Source: Vitis vinifera
Lineage: Eukaryota; Streptophyta; Magnoliopsida; Vitales; Vitaceae
NCBI RefSeq assembly: GCF_030704535.1
Contig: NC_081819.1
Location: 20,060,001-20,124,000 of the forward strand
Direction of reading: 5' to 3'
Length of the DNA: 64,000 bases
Shown: positions 1 through 10,900 of the stretch, in pieces
Layout: the number at the start of each line of letters is the position of its first letter
Numbering within the stretch: position 1 is the first letter of the stretch
The notes under the pieces: model-generated
The model's database searches: none
What the model was told of the DNA's origin: nothing
The model's input: only the letters and a program-made list of their open reading frames with translations
Made by a program: the position numbers and the translations under genes

Positions 1-579
1 AAAAAGTTAATAATGGTCGGGACAACAATCAAATGATATGAGGAAGTTCAAACGTCTTCAAGGAGTTCAAATGCCCATATTCAGACGTCCCTTATGGGTG
101 TTCAAACGTTTGGTCTTCCCATTTACATGTCTAATTGAAGGTTCATGTAGAGTTCAAAACGGCCCAAAACAAAGGCATGCAAGCACCCAATAATTATATA
201 TAGCGCATATCACTTGCTGTAAAGATACAAAGAAATTAAAAAAATGAGGGGTAAAAAACAACTTCAAATTTAGTATTAATGTGTGAAAACTGACAGCATA
301 CGGTACAAGGGGATCAAATTCAAACCGTACACTCAATACTAATACAAAACAAGTGCAAACTACAACTTTTATTTCTTCCCCCATTCACCATCAACTCACT
401 CATACAAACACATAAATATTCAAATCAGGACATGGATCACCAACATAGGTTACATGCCATCTGAATATCTGGAACACAAACGTGGAGAATCAGAACCCGG
501 GCCTTTTTCTCATCACCAGTCACTTTTATTTATTCTCTTACATATACATCCTTAATTAATTTTATGCATGCAAGCTGTT
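1..579. repeat. 3' flank of duplicated gene copy A
   Basis: No gene is visible here. From about 120 onward the sequence is a near copy of the flank beside copy B (about 4700-5226) and a more distant copy of the flank beside copy F (about 38370-38907). It therefore travelled with the gene when the gene duplicated. The first 120 bases carry several TTCAAACG-like words. Related words lie inverted at about 7440-7500 beside fragment C, so A and C share more flank than A and B do. Confidence 0.7.
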
Positions 580-1419
580 TTATTTTTGCCCATCTCCATA
601 GTCTTTGAGATGCAGTCCACGGCCACCACCACGAGAGAAAAAAACATGGACACCAGGCTCGTGGTTGGTGCAAGAGGCGTTCACGAGAATGGAGTTGTTA
701 ACGGCTTGAACATTGCTATTCATAAATATATTCAAGAGTGGTGATGGGGTCGCCATTGTGTTGGAGTTGCCTTGGGGATCGTGTTTCTTGCTGGCGGGGT
801 TGAGCTCCATTATAGCTCCCTTGTTGTCTCCTGCAATTGTTGTGATCTTCATGCTGTTATCCTTAGAGTGCGCTTTCTTGTGATTACCTTCGTGGTCTTT
901 GCTCTCCATGTCCTTGGTCTTCTCAATCTTCTCGTAGTCAAGGACTCTGCTTGGATTCACAGTGTCGCCCACATCCTTTTGCAGTCCACCATTGGATGGC
1001 TTGAATGGTGGATTGGGCTTTTCGATGGTCATGGTCTTCTGCTCAATTGGCTCAGGAGTGGATTTTACGTAAGCAGGAGGCAGAGTTAGAGCTCATGGGG
1101 GAGGAGAAGTTGGTTTGATTTTCTCAGAAGGAGGTGTGGTTTTCTGACTCGGATTAGATGGAACCGATGAAACATTCCCAACCCGGAAAGGTGGAGCTGC
1201 AGTAGCAGCAGTGGGTGGTTGTGGCGGAGGCTGCTGAGGCTGGGTTGTAGGCCTAAATGCCTGACCAAATGTGGGTCGAAAAATAGGACGAGGGACAGGA
1301 GGTTGAGGTTGAGCCTGAGGCTGAGCTTGTGATGCTGCCGCAGGTGCTGGAGGTGTGGCGACTGGCCTCATGGAACCCAGGATGAGCCATGGGCGAGAAG
1401 GGGGAGGCTGGTTTGCCAT
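580..1419 (-). pseudogene. Proline-rich gene family, copy A (one in-frame stop)
   Basis: This is a duplicate of the proline-rich gene described under copies B and F. Read on the minus strand from the ATG at 1419 it follows copy B almost residue for residue: MANQPPPSRPW start, Pro/Gln/Ala-rich N-terminal third, then the conserved C-terminal part with NNSIL and PGVHVFFSR. At codon 109 (1093-1095) copy A has TGA where B has TCA, inside the run of prolines before LTL. The frame is otherwise open and unshifted to the stop near 580. It is either a recent pseudogene or makes a short Pro-rich N-terminal peptide. The last residues also differ from B. The TATA box at 1515-1522 is kept, so it may still be transcribed. 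Function of the family is unknown. Confidence 0.75.
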
Positions 1420-1514
1420 AATCCAATAGAATCAATCTGAAGCAAGTAGCCCAAATACTTAACCTGAACAAGAGATCAAGGAATTGGCACAGAAAATAAG
1501 TTTCAGGAACTCGG

Positions 1515-1522
1515 TATTTATA
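1515..1522 (-). promoter_or_regulatory. TATA box of copy A
   Basis: The plus strand reads TATTTATA, which is TATAAATA on the gene strand, about 95 bases before the ATG. The same word stands at the matching place before copies B and F, and is lost before copy E. Confidence 0.55.
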
Positions 1523-2960
1523 AGTTCTGCACCCCTCAAAAAAAATGCAAAACATATCTAGAACTCCAATAGTACTAGTGCTCAAAACACATGGGAAACT
1601 ATATGCAGCCGGAGAGAGGAAATAAGAACAAAAAAAAAAAGCATCCGATTCAGGAGATTGCACCCTCGTATGGGTTTCGATCTTCTGGATTGTTTAAGGA
1701 GAGTTGGCCTCCTTTTTGGGTTTCATACGGAATGTCCTCTTGAGAATATGGATCACATGCATGTGAATGTGATCAAACATCTCACCTCTTCTTCCTATAT
1801 GGTCTAGATGGAGTGAATTCCTTAGCAGGAGTTGACTTAGCCCATCATGTCCTACATTCATTCATTGCCCTGGTTACTCTCTTTGAACCATGCAAGTACA
1901 ATGCATATCATCAATATCCATCCAAGGGAAATGCAAGACTTCATACAGCAGTTTGGATCCACTTTAAAGCTTGATACTGTTAGCTTAATTTTCAAGGCCG
2001 GTAGAAGAAGGAGATATTCTATTGGCTCCTTTGTAGTCTAGGAATTTAGTGGGATCCAGCTTGTGATGATACCTAAGGCCCTAGTTTTTATATGTTAAAA
2101 AATAATCATTGAGATCAAATATAATTTTAAAAAAAATATTTAAATAGAATTCTAGAATGTGAGCTCCTTACGTAATTCCCACATTGATCTAAGTTTCAAT
2201 GAACGTGATGTTATAAGCATATGCTTAACTAAGTCAAATTTTGATGGATATAAAATTATGAGAAAGCTTTCTAATTAAATGTACAATGTTTGAATCTCAA
2301 AAGTAACTTTTTGTTTTTTTTTTTTGGAATAAAGTGCTCCTTAAGCCTATATTGAAAAAAGAGCAAAGCTCTTATTTTTATTAAAAACAGAAAGTTAGAT
2401 AGATTTTAGTATAATAAAATTTTAAAAAAGATCAAAATTATCTTTATTTTTCTTACACAAAACCTATGTTCTTAGGAAGCAATTTTGAAAACTTATTTAA
2501 GTTTAAAAAAAAAAATGCTCTTAATTTTTTGTAAAACACTTTTAAAACATGGTTTCCAAATCTTTTAGGATCTTTCTTTACAAAGCCTTTCATCCACAAC
2601 AAAGATCATAGACTCTTTATCTCTTAAACTTTTGATAAAGGTTTGAAGGATTTGCTAATGAGCAGAGGATAATGTTTGCATTAGGGATGTGTGTTAGTGT
2701 ATTAAGCAATTTTAATTAAGTTAGTAATTTTATTTCATTCATCTTGTTTAGGATTATACGTGTTTTCCTATAATTTACATTCTTTTTAAGATTCAATGCT
2801 ACTGTATAATCAACTTAGGATTAAACAAGTATGATTGAGTTAATTGAGAGTAATGACATAAAAAATATAAAGTGGACTTATGAAAATTTGGAATAAAATT
2901 AATTTGAAAAGAATTTTAAATTGAGAATTTAAAAAAAAAAATCCAAATAATAAAAACAAT
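1523..2960. repeat. Duplicated 5' flank of copy A
   Basis: There is no gene. From 1420 to 2168 this flank pairs with the flank of copy B (6070-6817). Copy B then lacks about 721 bases (A positions 2169-2889) and resumes matching at A position 2890. About 2060-2390 also pairs, inverted, with about 7800-8110 before copy D. A stretch ending in CTTTGTAGTCTA and the start of GTGGGATC, near 2030-2055, recurs before copy E at about 35175-35202. Confidence 0.65.
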
Positions 2961-4480
2961 TTGGAAGGAAGTGTTTCTAAATCTTTTTTAACTTAAAAAG
3001 AAAAAAAAAATTCTTAGAGTTTTAAGTTTTCTAAATGATTTTTTAGTAAAATATGAAATCTCTTCAAATCTTACTAAAATTCTTAAATTTTCTAAATTAG
3101 TTTTTCATAAAAAATGAATTTCAAATTCACTAGGTTTTCTGTAATATATACATATTAGGAGAGTTCTCTCAAGAGTTCATGAACCTAAACTTGTTAAGTC
3201 ATTATTCTTTCTGCTTAACCTAAAACTTTCAAAAAGTTTGTAATTCATTTTCTTGGTTTACAAGAGAGATTTGAATCCGCTCAAGACGTTAAGAAGTCCA
3301 CTAAGGAATATGATAGTACTGTTGAATATGAGATTAGGTGTAACTCCTAGGGACTAACAAATGTTAAGTAAATTTAATTATATACCTCTTCTTCATATTT
3401 AATGGATCATAACTCAACATTATTTGACTTTGTGATTTAATTTCTACACTTATAAAATCTTTGGGAGGCTTTGTAGATGGTTTTCCATATAAATCGTGGT
3501 TTGTTAGTGCAATTGAATTTTTCCACTTCATCTCTAATTATTAAAGAGGAATTTTAAAAATAAAAATTTGAGCTAAAAAGAAAGAAGTTCCTATTCAACC
3601 CCCCTTTTTCTCTCTCTAGGTATTCTATTAAGAAGATCTACAAACATTCCGTTTGGTGTTAGAACAAGGAAAAATTTATAAATTAAAATTTTCTTCTATT
3701 CTTATCTTTGATCTTGTTTTCATAGAATTTAAAGAAAAGAAAAAAAAAAGTTTACTTTTCCCTTGTGAAAAAGATTTCATGATTGAGAAATATTGCCTAA
3801 AAAAAATTGAATAAAAAAATTTAAGAAACAAGAATTTCCGTATGAATCTTTGTCCCTTGAATAAAAAAAAAAGAACAACATGAAGTAATTGTTAAATTAA
3901 ATAAACAAAAATTATCACTTTCGAATAAAGTTGTCTTTATGGAAAAAGAAAATTATGAGTTTCATAAAAATGAAAAATTAAAGTAAAAAATTTCAAGAAA
4001 GAATTATCTCATAGAAAAAAGTTAATCCCCAGAAAAATAAGAAAATCAAGAAAGCTACTTAGAGTGATTTTAAGTTAAGTATAAGTAAATCATCGAATTT
4101 GGGTGAGATTAAAAATAATCAAAATGATTATCTAGTTTTCATTGCATCTCTTGTTTCTAATAATTATGATAGAAGTGATAGTGATCTTGATGAAAATGTC
4201 TCTATCATCGAGGAATGGTGTGAAGAATATCAATTGTTATTGAATGAATGCATTAAGATAACTACTACTAATGAATCTCTAAAAAATGAGAATTGTGTGT
4301 TAAAAGAAGAGGAAGAAAATCATCTTGAAAATATTCATTTTCTTGATAATGAACATAGATTATAATATTCTATTTCTAGAATTTTAAAAACAAAGAAAAG
4401 AATTTAGAAATAAAATTTAGAAAGAATTAAAGCTTTATTATCGTCCATCACTCTCTTCTTTTGAAATATTACATAATATT
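2960..4480 (+). mobile_element. Degenerate Ty1/copia LTR-retroelement remnant
   Basis: The stretch about 3590-3645 has the usual tail of a plant copia LTR (CCTATTCAACCCCCC, then a short pyrimidine run, TCTAGG and a CA end). It is followed at about 3650 by TTTGGTGTTAGAACAAGG, a worn form of the initiator-Met tRNA primer site TTGGTATCAGAGC. At 4099-4362 an open stretch of 88 codons resembles the acidic, Lys/Asn-rich end of copia gag proteins. No protease, integrase or reverse transcriptase is visible. The element is an old broken fossil; its left edge is not defined. Confidence 0.45.
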
Positions 4481-4649
4481 TAATTTATAGATATTCACAC
4501 TTTGATGGTGGAAATTTGGATTTTTTTTATAATGAAATCAATTATTTAATTTCTTGTTCATATAATGGATGTCTTCTTGTTAATTGTAACCCTTTGTTGG
4601 GATTGAGCCAAATATGGACAAGAAATTAATTTCTAGTTCAAAGCTTGAA

Positions 4650-5226
4650 CGAAAGTATGGGAAGCCCAAGCCTGGCCCGAATTCAATATTACAAGAAGGC
4701 TCAAGCCGTTTACATGGCTAATCGAAGGTTCATGTAGAGTTTAAATCTGCCTCAAAACAAAGGCAAGCTCCCAATAATTATATATAGCGCATATCTTTTG
4801 CAGTAAAGAAACAAAGAAATTCAAAAAATAAGGGGGGGAAAACAGTTTCAAATTTGGTATTACTGTGTGAAAAATGACTGCATGCACTCTTAGGCTACCT
4901 CTCATCCCTTACAAAAGGATCAAATTCAAACCATACACTCAATACTAATACAAATCAAATGCAAACTACACCTTTTATTTCTTCCCCCATTCACCATCAA
5001 CTCACTCTTACAAACACATAAATATTCGAATCAGGACATGGGTCACCATCATAGGTTACATGCCATCTGAATATCTGGAACACAAACATGGAGAATCAGA
5101 ACCCGGGCCTTTTTCTCATCACCAGTCACTTTTATTTATTCTCTTACATATACATCCCTCGTATAATCTAATCATTTTGAAAATGAAAAAGCTTAATTAA
5201 TTTTATGCATGCAGTCTGTTTGATCT
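4650..5226. repeat. 3' flank of duplicated gene copy B
   Basis: This is near-identical in long stretches to 120-579 beside copy A and recognisably similar to 38370-38907 beside copy F. It starts near AGCCCAAGCCTGGCCC, a word also found beside F. The block at about 4870-5220 is repeated inverted at about 7015-7390 beside fragment C. Confidence 0.65.
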
Positions 5227-6069
5227 CTAGTTATTTTTCCCATCTCCACAGTCCATGAGATGCAGTCCACGGCCACCACCACGAGAGAAGAAAACATGGA
5301 CACCAGGCTCGTGGTTGGTGCAAGAGGCGTTCACGAGAATGGAGTTGTTAACGGCTTGAACATTGCTATTCATAAATATATTCAAGAGTGGTGATGGGGT
5401 CGCCATTGTGTTGGAGTTGCCTTGGGGATCGTGTTTCTTGCTGGCGGGGTTGAGCTCCATTATAGCTCCCTTGTTGTCTCCTGCAATTGTTGTGATCTTC
5501 ATGCTGTTATCCTTAGAGTGCGCTTTCTTGTGATTACCTTCGTGGTCTTTGCTCTCCATGTCCTTGGTCTTCTCAATCTTCTCGTAGTCAAGGACGCTGC
5601 TTGGCTTCACAGTGTCGCCCACATCCTTTTGCAGTCCACCACTGGATGGCTTGAATGGTGGATTGGGCTTTTCGATGGTCATGGTCTTCTGCTCAATTGG
5701 CTCAGGAGTGGATTTTACGTAGGCAGGAAGCAGAGTTAGAGTTGATGGGGGAGGAGAAGTTGGTTTGATTTTCTCAGAAGGAGGTGTGGTTTTCTGACTC
5801 GGATTAGATGGAACCGATGAAACATTCCCAACCCGGAAAGGTGGAGCTGCAGTAGCAGCAGTGGGTGGTTGTGGCGGAGGCTGCTGAGGCTGGGTTGTAG
5901 GCCTAAATGCCTGACCAAATGTGGGTCGAAAAATAGGACGAGGGGCAGGAGGTTGAGGTTGAGCCTGAGCCTGAGCTGGTGATGCTGCCGCAGGTGCTGG
6001 AGGTGTGGCGACTGGCCTCATGGAACCCAGGATGAGCCATGGGCGAGAAGGGGGAGGCTGGTTTGCCAT
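5227..6069 (-). CDS. Proline-rich protein of unknown function, copy B (280 aa)
   Basis: A single open exon of 280 codons. Residues 1-60 are rich in Pro, Ala and Gln (a low-complexity, probably disordered stretch). Residues about 75-130 hold SVPSNP and PPSEK-type proline runs. The middle holds EKPNPPFKPS and KDVGDTVKPS, then ITTIAGDN and MELNPASKK. The C-terminus holds NNSILVNASC, PGVHVFFSR and GGGRGLHL. No signal peptide or membrane segment is seen. Compared with copy F (427 aa) it lacks the SVPTSP repeat block and the Lys/Asp/Ser-rich KTWLG block. Similar plant proteins are often labelled vegetative cell wall protein gp1-like because of proline content alone, so no function can be given. The start is fixed by the same MANQP start in F and by a TATA box about 96 bases upstream. 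Confidence 0.65.
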   Translation of the reverse strand: MANQPPPSRPWLILGSMRPVATPPAPAAASPAQAQAQPQPPAPRPIFRPTFGQAFRPTTQPQQPPPQPPTAATAAPPFRVGNVSSVPSNPSQKTTPPSEKIKPTSPPPSTLTLLPAYVKSTPEPIEQKTMTIEKPNPPFKPSSGGLQKDVGDTVKPSSVLDYEKIEKTKDMESKDHEGNHKKAHSKDNSMKITTIAGDNKGAIMELNPASKKHDPQGNSNTMATPSPLLNIFMNSNVQAVNNSILVNASCTNHEPGVHVFFSRGGGRGLHLMDCGDGKNN

Positions 6070-6888
6070 AATCCAATAGAATCAATCTGAAGCAAGTAGC
6101 CCAAATACTTAACCTGAACAAGAGATCAAGGAATTGGCACAGAAAATAAGTTTCAGGAACTCGGTATTTATAAGTTCTGCACCCCTCAAAAAAAATGCAA
6201 AACATATCTAGAACTCCAATAGTACTAGTGCTCAAAACACATGGGAAACTATATGTAGCCGGAGAGAGGAAATAAGAACAAAAAAAAAAGCATCCGATTC
6301 AAGAGATTGCACCCTCGTATGGGTTTCGATCTTCTGGATTGTTTAAGGAGAGTTGGCCTCTTTTTTGGGTTTCATACGGAATGTCCTCTTGAGAATATGG
6401 ATCACATGCATGTGAATGTGATCAAACATCTCACCTCTTCTTCCTATATGGTCTAGATGGAGTGAATTCCTTAGCAGGAGTTGAGTTAGCCCATCATGTC
6501 CTTTATTCATTCACTGCCCTGGTTATTCTCACTAAACCATGCAAATACAATGCATATCATCAATATCCATCCAAGGGAAATCGAAGACTTAATACAGCAG
6601 TTTGGACCACACTTTAAAGCTTGATATTGTTAGCTTAATTTTCAAGGCCAGTGGAAGAAGGAGATATCCTATTGGCTCCTTTGTAGTCTAGGAATTTAGT
6701 GGGATCCAGCTTGTGATGATACCTAAGGCCCTAGTTTTTATATGTTAAAAAATAATGTTTGAGATCAAATATAGTTTTTAAAAAATATTTAAATAGAATT
6801 CTAGAATGTGAGCTCCTGGAATAAAATTAATTTGAAAAGAATTTTAAACTGAGAATTTAAGTCCCAAATAATAAAAACAATTTGGAAG
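6070..6888. repeat. 5' flank of copy B, with a deletion relative to copy A
   Basis: It matches A positions 1420-2168 closely, then jumps at about 6817 to sequence equal to A position 2890 onward. The match ends at about 6888, where inverted fragment C begins. No other gene is seen. Confidence 0.65.
6165..6172 (-). promoter_or_regulatory. TATA box of copy B
   Basis: TATAAATA on the gene strand, at the same distance from the ATG as in copy A and in nearly identical context. Confidence 0.55.
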
Positions 6889-7014
6889 ATGTTCAAGCCG
6901 TTAACAACTCCATTCTCGTCAACACCTCGATCCTGGTGTCCGTGTTTTCTTCTCTCGTGGTGGTGGCCGTGGACTGCATCTCAAGGACTGTGGAGATGGG
7001 CAAAATAACTAGAC
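6889..7014 (+). pseudogene. Fragment C: inverted 3' end of the proline-rich gene
   Basis: On the plus strand this reads as the last forty or so codons of the family, from the VQAVNNSIL region through GVHVFF-like and GGGRGLHL-like sequence to the end. It is inverted relative to A and B. It lacks the rest of the gene, has small deletions and cannot be translated through. It begins directly where the flank of copy B stops. Confidence 0.7.
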
Positions 7015-7510
7015 ATCAAACAGCTAGCATGCATAAAATTAATTAAGCTTTTTCGTTTTCAAAATTCTTAGATTATACGAGGGATGTATATGTAAGAGAA
7101 TAAATAAAAGTGACTGGTGACGAGAAAAAGGCCAGGGTTCTGATTCTCCATGTTTGTGCTCCAGATCTTCAGATGGAATGCAACCCAAGATGGCAACTCT
7201 TGCCCTCATTTGAATATTTATGTGTTTGTAAGAGTGATTTGATAGTGAATGGGGAAGGAATAAAAGGTACTTTATTTGTATTAGTGTTGAATGTATGAGT
7301 TGCAATTTGATCCCATTCTGAGGGATGAGGGCTAGCCTTAGATTATGTATGCTGTGATTTTTCACTCATTAATACTAAATTCGAAATTGTTTTTCTTTCT
7401 TCCCTTTTATTTTTTCAATTTCATTAATACTCTCCTTAACAGCGTTTGAATTCCTTCAGAGCATTTGAACTCCATCCGGGTGTTTGAACGCTCTCCCTCA
7501 TTCCCAAGTT
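7015..7510. repeat. Inverted 3' flank of fragment C
   Basis: This is the reverse complement of the 3' flank seen at about 4870-5220 and 240-579. It ends in TTTGAA-rich words (about 7440-7500) that match, inverted, the first 120 bases of the window. No gene. Confidence 0.65.
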
Positions 7511-8165
7511 TTGATCTTTTTCCCATAGCTTTGTGTTAGCTATTTTATAAGTTTTACCAACCATAAATACATACTTATCTCAAAATTGACGACTTTGAAT
7601 CAAGTCAGAGCGAGACATGATGAGATGAAAGCCGAATGTACAAGAATATGGCCTAAGGAAATAAGTTATATTTGATCAAAATAAGAAATGAACCAAAATT
7701 ATCAAATACACCTAAAATTGTCAACAAAACTAATGATTCTAAAATAGAAATTAATATAAAAACTAAAAAAGTATTATTATTATTATTATTGTTAATTAAA
7801 AAAAATAGAGTTTTGCATTCTTTCAATATAGGCTAAAGGAGCACTTCATTCCAAAAATACAAAAATGTTACTTTCGAGATTCAAACATTGGAGGTCTAGA
7901 AAGCTTTGTCATAATTAATTTTAATATCCATCAAAATTTTAATTAATTAGAAATATGCTAATTACATCAGGTTCATTAAAACATAGATAAATGCGGGAAG
8001 TACATATGGAGCGCTTCTTTTAGAATTCTATTTAAATATTTTTTTTTAAATTGTGATTGATTTTCAATAAGTTATTTCTAACATATGAAAAATTAGGGTT
8101 TTAATTAATTAAGCACCATGACAAGCTTGACATTAAGGTTCAGGTGCCCTTAAAAGTGAGGGAGA
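7511..8165. repeat. AT-rich spacer; part is the inverted 5' flank of copy D
   Basis: About 7511-7790 holds nothing recognisable apart from a short TTA run. About 7800-8110 is the reverse complement, with many differences, of A positions about 2060-2390. It therefore is the upstream flank of copy D. Confidence 0.5.
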
Positions 8166-8925
8166 GGTCCAAGGCTCCTGCCCCTCTGCCTATTTTTCGA
8201 CCACATTTGGTCAGGCATTTAGACCTACGGCCCGGCCTCAGCTGTCACCGCCTGCTGCTACTGCAGCGCCATCTTTCCCGGTTGGCAGTGTTTTATCAGT
8301 TCCATCTCATCTGAGTCGGATAATCAAACCACCTACTCCTCCTTTATCTCCCCTATCTCTGCCTCCTGCCCAGGTAAAATTCACTCCTGAGCCCATTGAG
8401 CAAGACTCTGCTCATGGAAAAGCCCAAGCCACCATTCAAGCCCTCCAATGGTGAGCTGCAAAAGGATGTGGACGACACTGCGAAGCCAATCGTTGTCCCT
8501 GACTACGAGAAGCGTGAGCAGACCAAGGACCACAAAGGTATTCACAAGAAAGCAGACTGTGATCAGGATGACAGCATGAAGATCATAACAATTGCAGGGG
8601 ACATCAGGGGAGCTATAATGGAGCTAAGCCCCGCCGGCAAGAAACACGAACCCCAAGGCAACTCGAACACACTCATCAAGACCAACCCCAAAACTTGGTG
8701 GTGCAGAAAATTAGGAAGCACGCCAGTAGCTGCGACGAAGAGAAGTCAAAAAAGATGGACACGATTCAAAACAAAATGGGGAACCCCTCACCACCCATGA
8801 ATGCGCGCTCATTCATGAACAGCAATATACGAGCCGTTATCAACTCCATTCTCTTCCACACCTCTTGCACCGACCATGATCATGATCTTGGTGTAAGTGT
8901 TTTCTTCGCTGTATTGGAAAGTTAA
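8166..8925 (+). pseudogene. Proline-rich gene family, copy D (inverted, frameshifted)
   Basis: On the plus strand the family is recognisable from the PAPLPIFRPHLVRHL region through EPIEQ, EKPKPPFKPSNG, KIITIAGD and MELSPAGKK to NSILFHTSC. The N-terminal MANQP start is missing. The frame changes at least twice: once near 8395, between EPIEQ and MEKPK, and once near 8700-8720 in the KTW block. D keeps the Lys/Ser-rich KTW...EEKSKK block that F has and A, B and E have lost, but lacks the SVPTSP repeat block. It is the most diverged of the broken copies, so it probably duplicated early. Confidence 0.75.
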
Positions 8926-9044
8926 ACGTAATTTAGAAACTGAGAATACTTCAATTTTTGCAATGTTTTCAAAATCCTTTCTGTTATTGAAAATATTATC
9001 AGTTCCTGGATCATGGTCTCTGTTAAATAATATCATAAACATAT

Positions 9045-9650
9045 AATTTATATATTATTAAAATTAAAAATATTATATAAAGTTTTTTAGATATATAAAA
9101 AAATTAAAAATCAATAATATTTATTTTTTTATCTTTAATATTATCAAATTAAATTATAGATGTATTAATATTTTAATATTTTATTAAATAACATATGTAT
9201 CTATAATATTTAAATATAAATATATTTATTAAAAGTTATTTAATTTTGCTCTATATATATTACATTGTTTTATTTATAATATTTACATTTTTACTATAAT
9301 AAAAATTTTGAGAAGAATTTTACATGTATAGCGTGCGTTTGTTCGAACCCCCAGGTTGCATCCATATCTTATGGATTTTTCTCAACCCTCCCTTCGTACA
9401 ATCCCACATCGGAAGCGGATTAAGAATAAAATGCGTTTTTTTTGTCCATTGCCCACTCACACAAACATGGCATATCTCCACACACTGTTTTAGTAGATCG
9501 TCGTTCTCTCCGGTGTAAGATGCACGGTTGATACTTTTAAACATCTATAAATACGAGATCATGTAATGTTTGAAAAAATAAAAAAAGTGGTGAAAGATAA
9601 TAAAGTTTTAATTCTACCCAATTTTAATCTTATTTTCTAATTGTTTATAT
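9045..9650. other. AT-rich spacer without a gene
   Basis: About 9045-9310 is extremely AT-rich. About 9320-9545 is less so and contains CCCACATCGGAAGCGG, a word often seen in plant LTR sequences, but no boundaries can be drawn. No ORF with a recognisable product. Confidence 0.4.
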
Positions 9651-9654
9651 TTGT

Positions 9655-9960
9655 CCTTTTCACCGGTGATGATGGGTCGCCATTGTGTTGGAGTTGCCTT
9701 GGGGGTCGTGTTTCTTGCTGGCGGGGCTGAGCCTCATTATAGCTCCCTTGTTGTCCCCTGCAATTGTTATGATCTCCATGTTGTTATCCTTAAGAGTGTG
9801 CTTTCTTGTGATTACCTTTGTGGTCTTTGCTCTCCATGTCCTTGGTCTTCTCAAGCTTCTCGTAGTTAAGGACACTGCTTGGCTTCGCAGTGTCGCCCAC
9901 ATCCTTTTGCAGTCGTCCATTGGATGGCTTGAATGGTGGATTGGGCTTTTCGATGAGCAT
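9655..9960 (-). pseudogene. Copy E, 3' half (cut by the Tat element)
   Basis: Minus-strand sequence equal to the middle of the family gene: EKPNPPFKPSNG, QKDVGDTAKPSSVLNYEK, ITIAGDNKGAIM and a PASKKHDPQGN-type stretch. It stops before the conserved C-terminal NNSIL region. At its upstream end it runs into the LTR at 9961. The other half lies 24 kb away at 34308-34709. The last five bases here, AGCAT, are repeated at 34308-34312 as the target-site duplication. Like A and B, it lacks the KTW block. Confidence 0.8.
9956..9960. repeat. Target-site duplication AGCAT, left copy
   Basis: AGCAT directly precedes the TGTTGAGG end of the LTR. The same five bases follow the other LTR at 34308-34312. 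Both halves of host gene copy E continue outward from these points. Confidence 0.85.
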
Positions 9961-10661
9961 TGTTGAGGCCTCGCGTCCCTGGTGATCCATGTAGTTGCCA
10001 AATGGATGGACGCACGATCTCAATCAATATAGATTCCTGGTTCAGTTGTTCCTGCAAAAGGCGTCCGGACAGGGTGTCCGGACGCACCCTCCGATGGTTT
10101 TGTCAGCCATGGTAAGAGAGATAAATCAGTTGGTCTTTTTTTGGGTATCGCAAGCTTACCTTCCTCTTTGTGTGAAGGTTTATATATATAGTACCAGAAG
10201 CTCTGTTTCCCTCTTTAATGGTAGGGAGATATTTTGGTTTGTCATGATGCCACTAGGTGGTGGCAAGGCCATCATCACCCTACGGGCGGCTGACAGAGAT
10301 CGTGGGAGGCGTCGCGGTTGTCAGAGATCGTGGGAAGTGACTTGTCGTCACTTCATTCCTGTTCTTTCACTCTGCAGGTGGCGGAACGTGGGCCATGGCA
10401 GGCTATTGTGATGACGTGTAAGACTTGCTTACTTCAGTCAATGATCCGGACAAACATATCCGGATAGTATATGTCGGTCGTCCGGATGCGATGTGGCGGT
10501 CGTCCGAATGTTATGTTTGTGAGTGTCGTGTGCCTCTCCTTGAGGGAGTCCGGATATGAGAAGCGCGCCACGTGTACTCTTGGGGAAATCCGGATGAGAA
10601 TGCGTGCCACGTGTCATCAGGATATGTGTGCCACGTGTCATCAGGGGGAGAGGTCCCTACA
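9961..10661 (-). repeat. Tat element 3' LTR
   Basis: 701 bp, pairs with 33616-34307. It starts TGTTGAGG on the plus strand and ends CCTACA, giving the TG...CA rule. A TATATATA run at about 10181-10190 is the likely promoter core of the LTR on the minus strand. Repeated GTCCGGAT and GCCACGTGTCATCAGG words sit at the end nearest the internal region. Confidence 0.88.
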
Positions 10662-10678
10662 ATGCCCCCCTTTTTAAC
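10662..10678 (-). other. Tat element polypurine tract
   Basis: On the minus strand the bases next to the 3' LTR read AAAAAGGGGGGCAT, a purine run in the place expected for plus-strand priming. This also fixes the element's orientation as minus. Confidence 0.7.
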
Positions 10679-10892
10679 TTGCCGATTTTGCCTTAGCAAA
10701 ATGGGTGGGTTAAAAAATAATTATTTTTTGAAACTGAGGTTACTTTTTTGCGCTCATTGGGCCACGTGGCGAGCTGGGGTGAAGAGAGAGAAGAACATTT
10801 ATGATGAGCCGCCGTCTCTAGGTATTCCCAGGCAGCGTGTCGTTTCAATGATGGCGTAGCTGAGCGTTTGGGATACCGAGGGGCTATCTCCC

Positions 10893-10900
10893 TATAAATA
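10893..10900 (+). promoter_or_regulatory. TATA box for the antisense ORF of the Tat element
   Basis: TATAAATA on the plus strand, outside the LTR and about 470 bases before the ATG at 11369. Pyrimidine-rich leader sequence follows. It points opposite to the element's own transcription. Confidence 0.5.

Noticed and set aside
772-1089. Plus-strand ORF of 105 codons, repeated at 5422-5739 and in part at 9651-9966
   Set aside because: It is the opposite strand of the proline-rich gene. It recurs only because the DNA is duplicated; the protein has no recognisable features.
9330-9360. GGTTCGAAC on the minus strand, like a tRNA B box, suggesting a tRNA or SINE
   Set aside because: No A box at the right distance, no cloverleaf and no clear SINE tail could be found.
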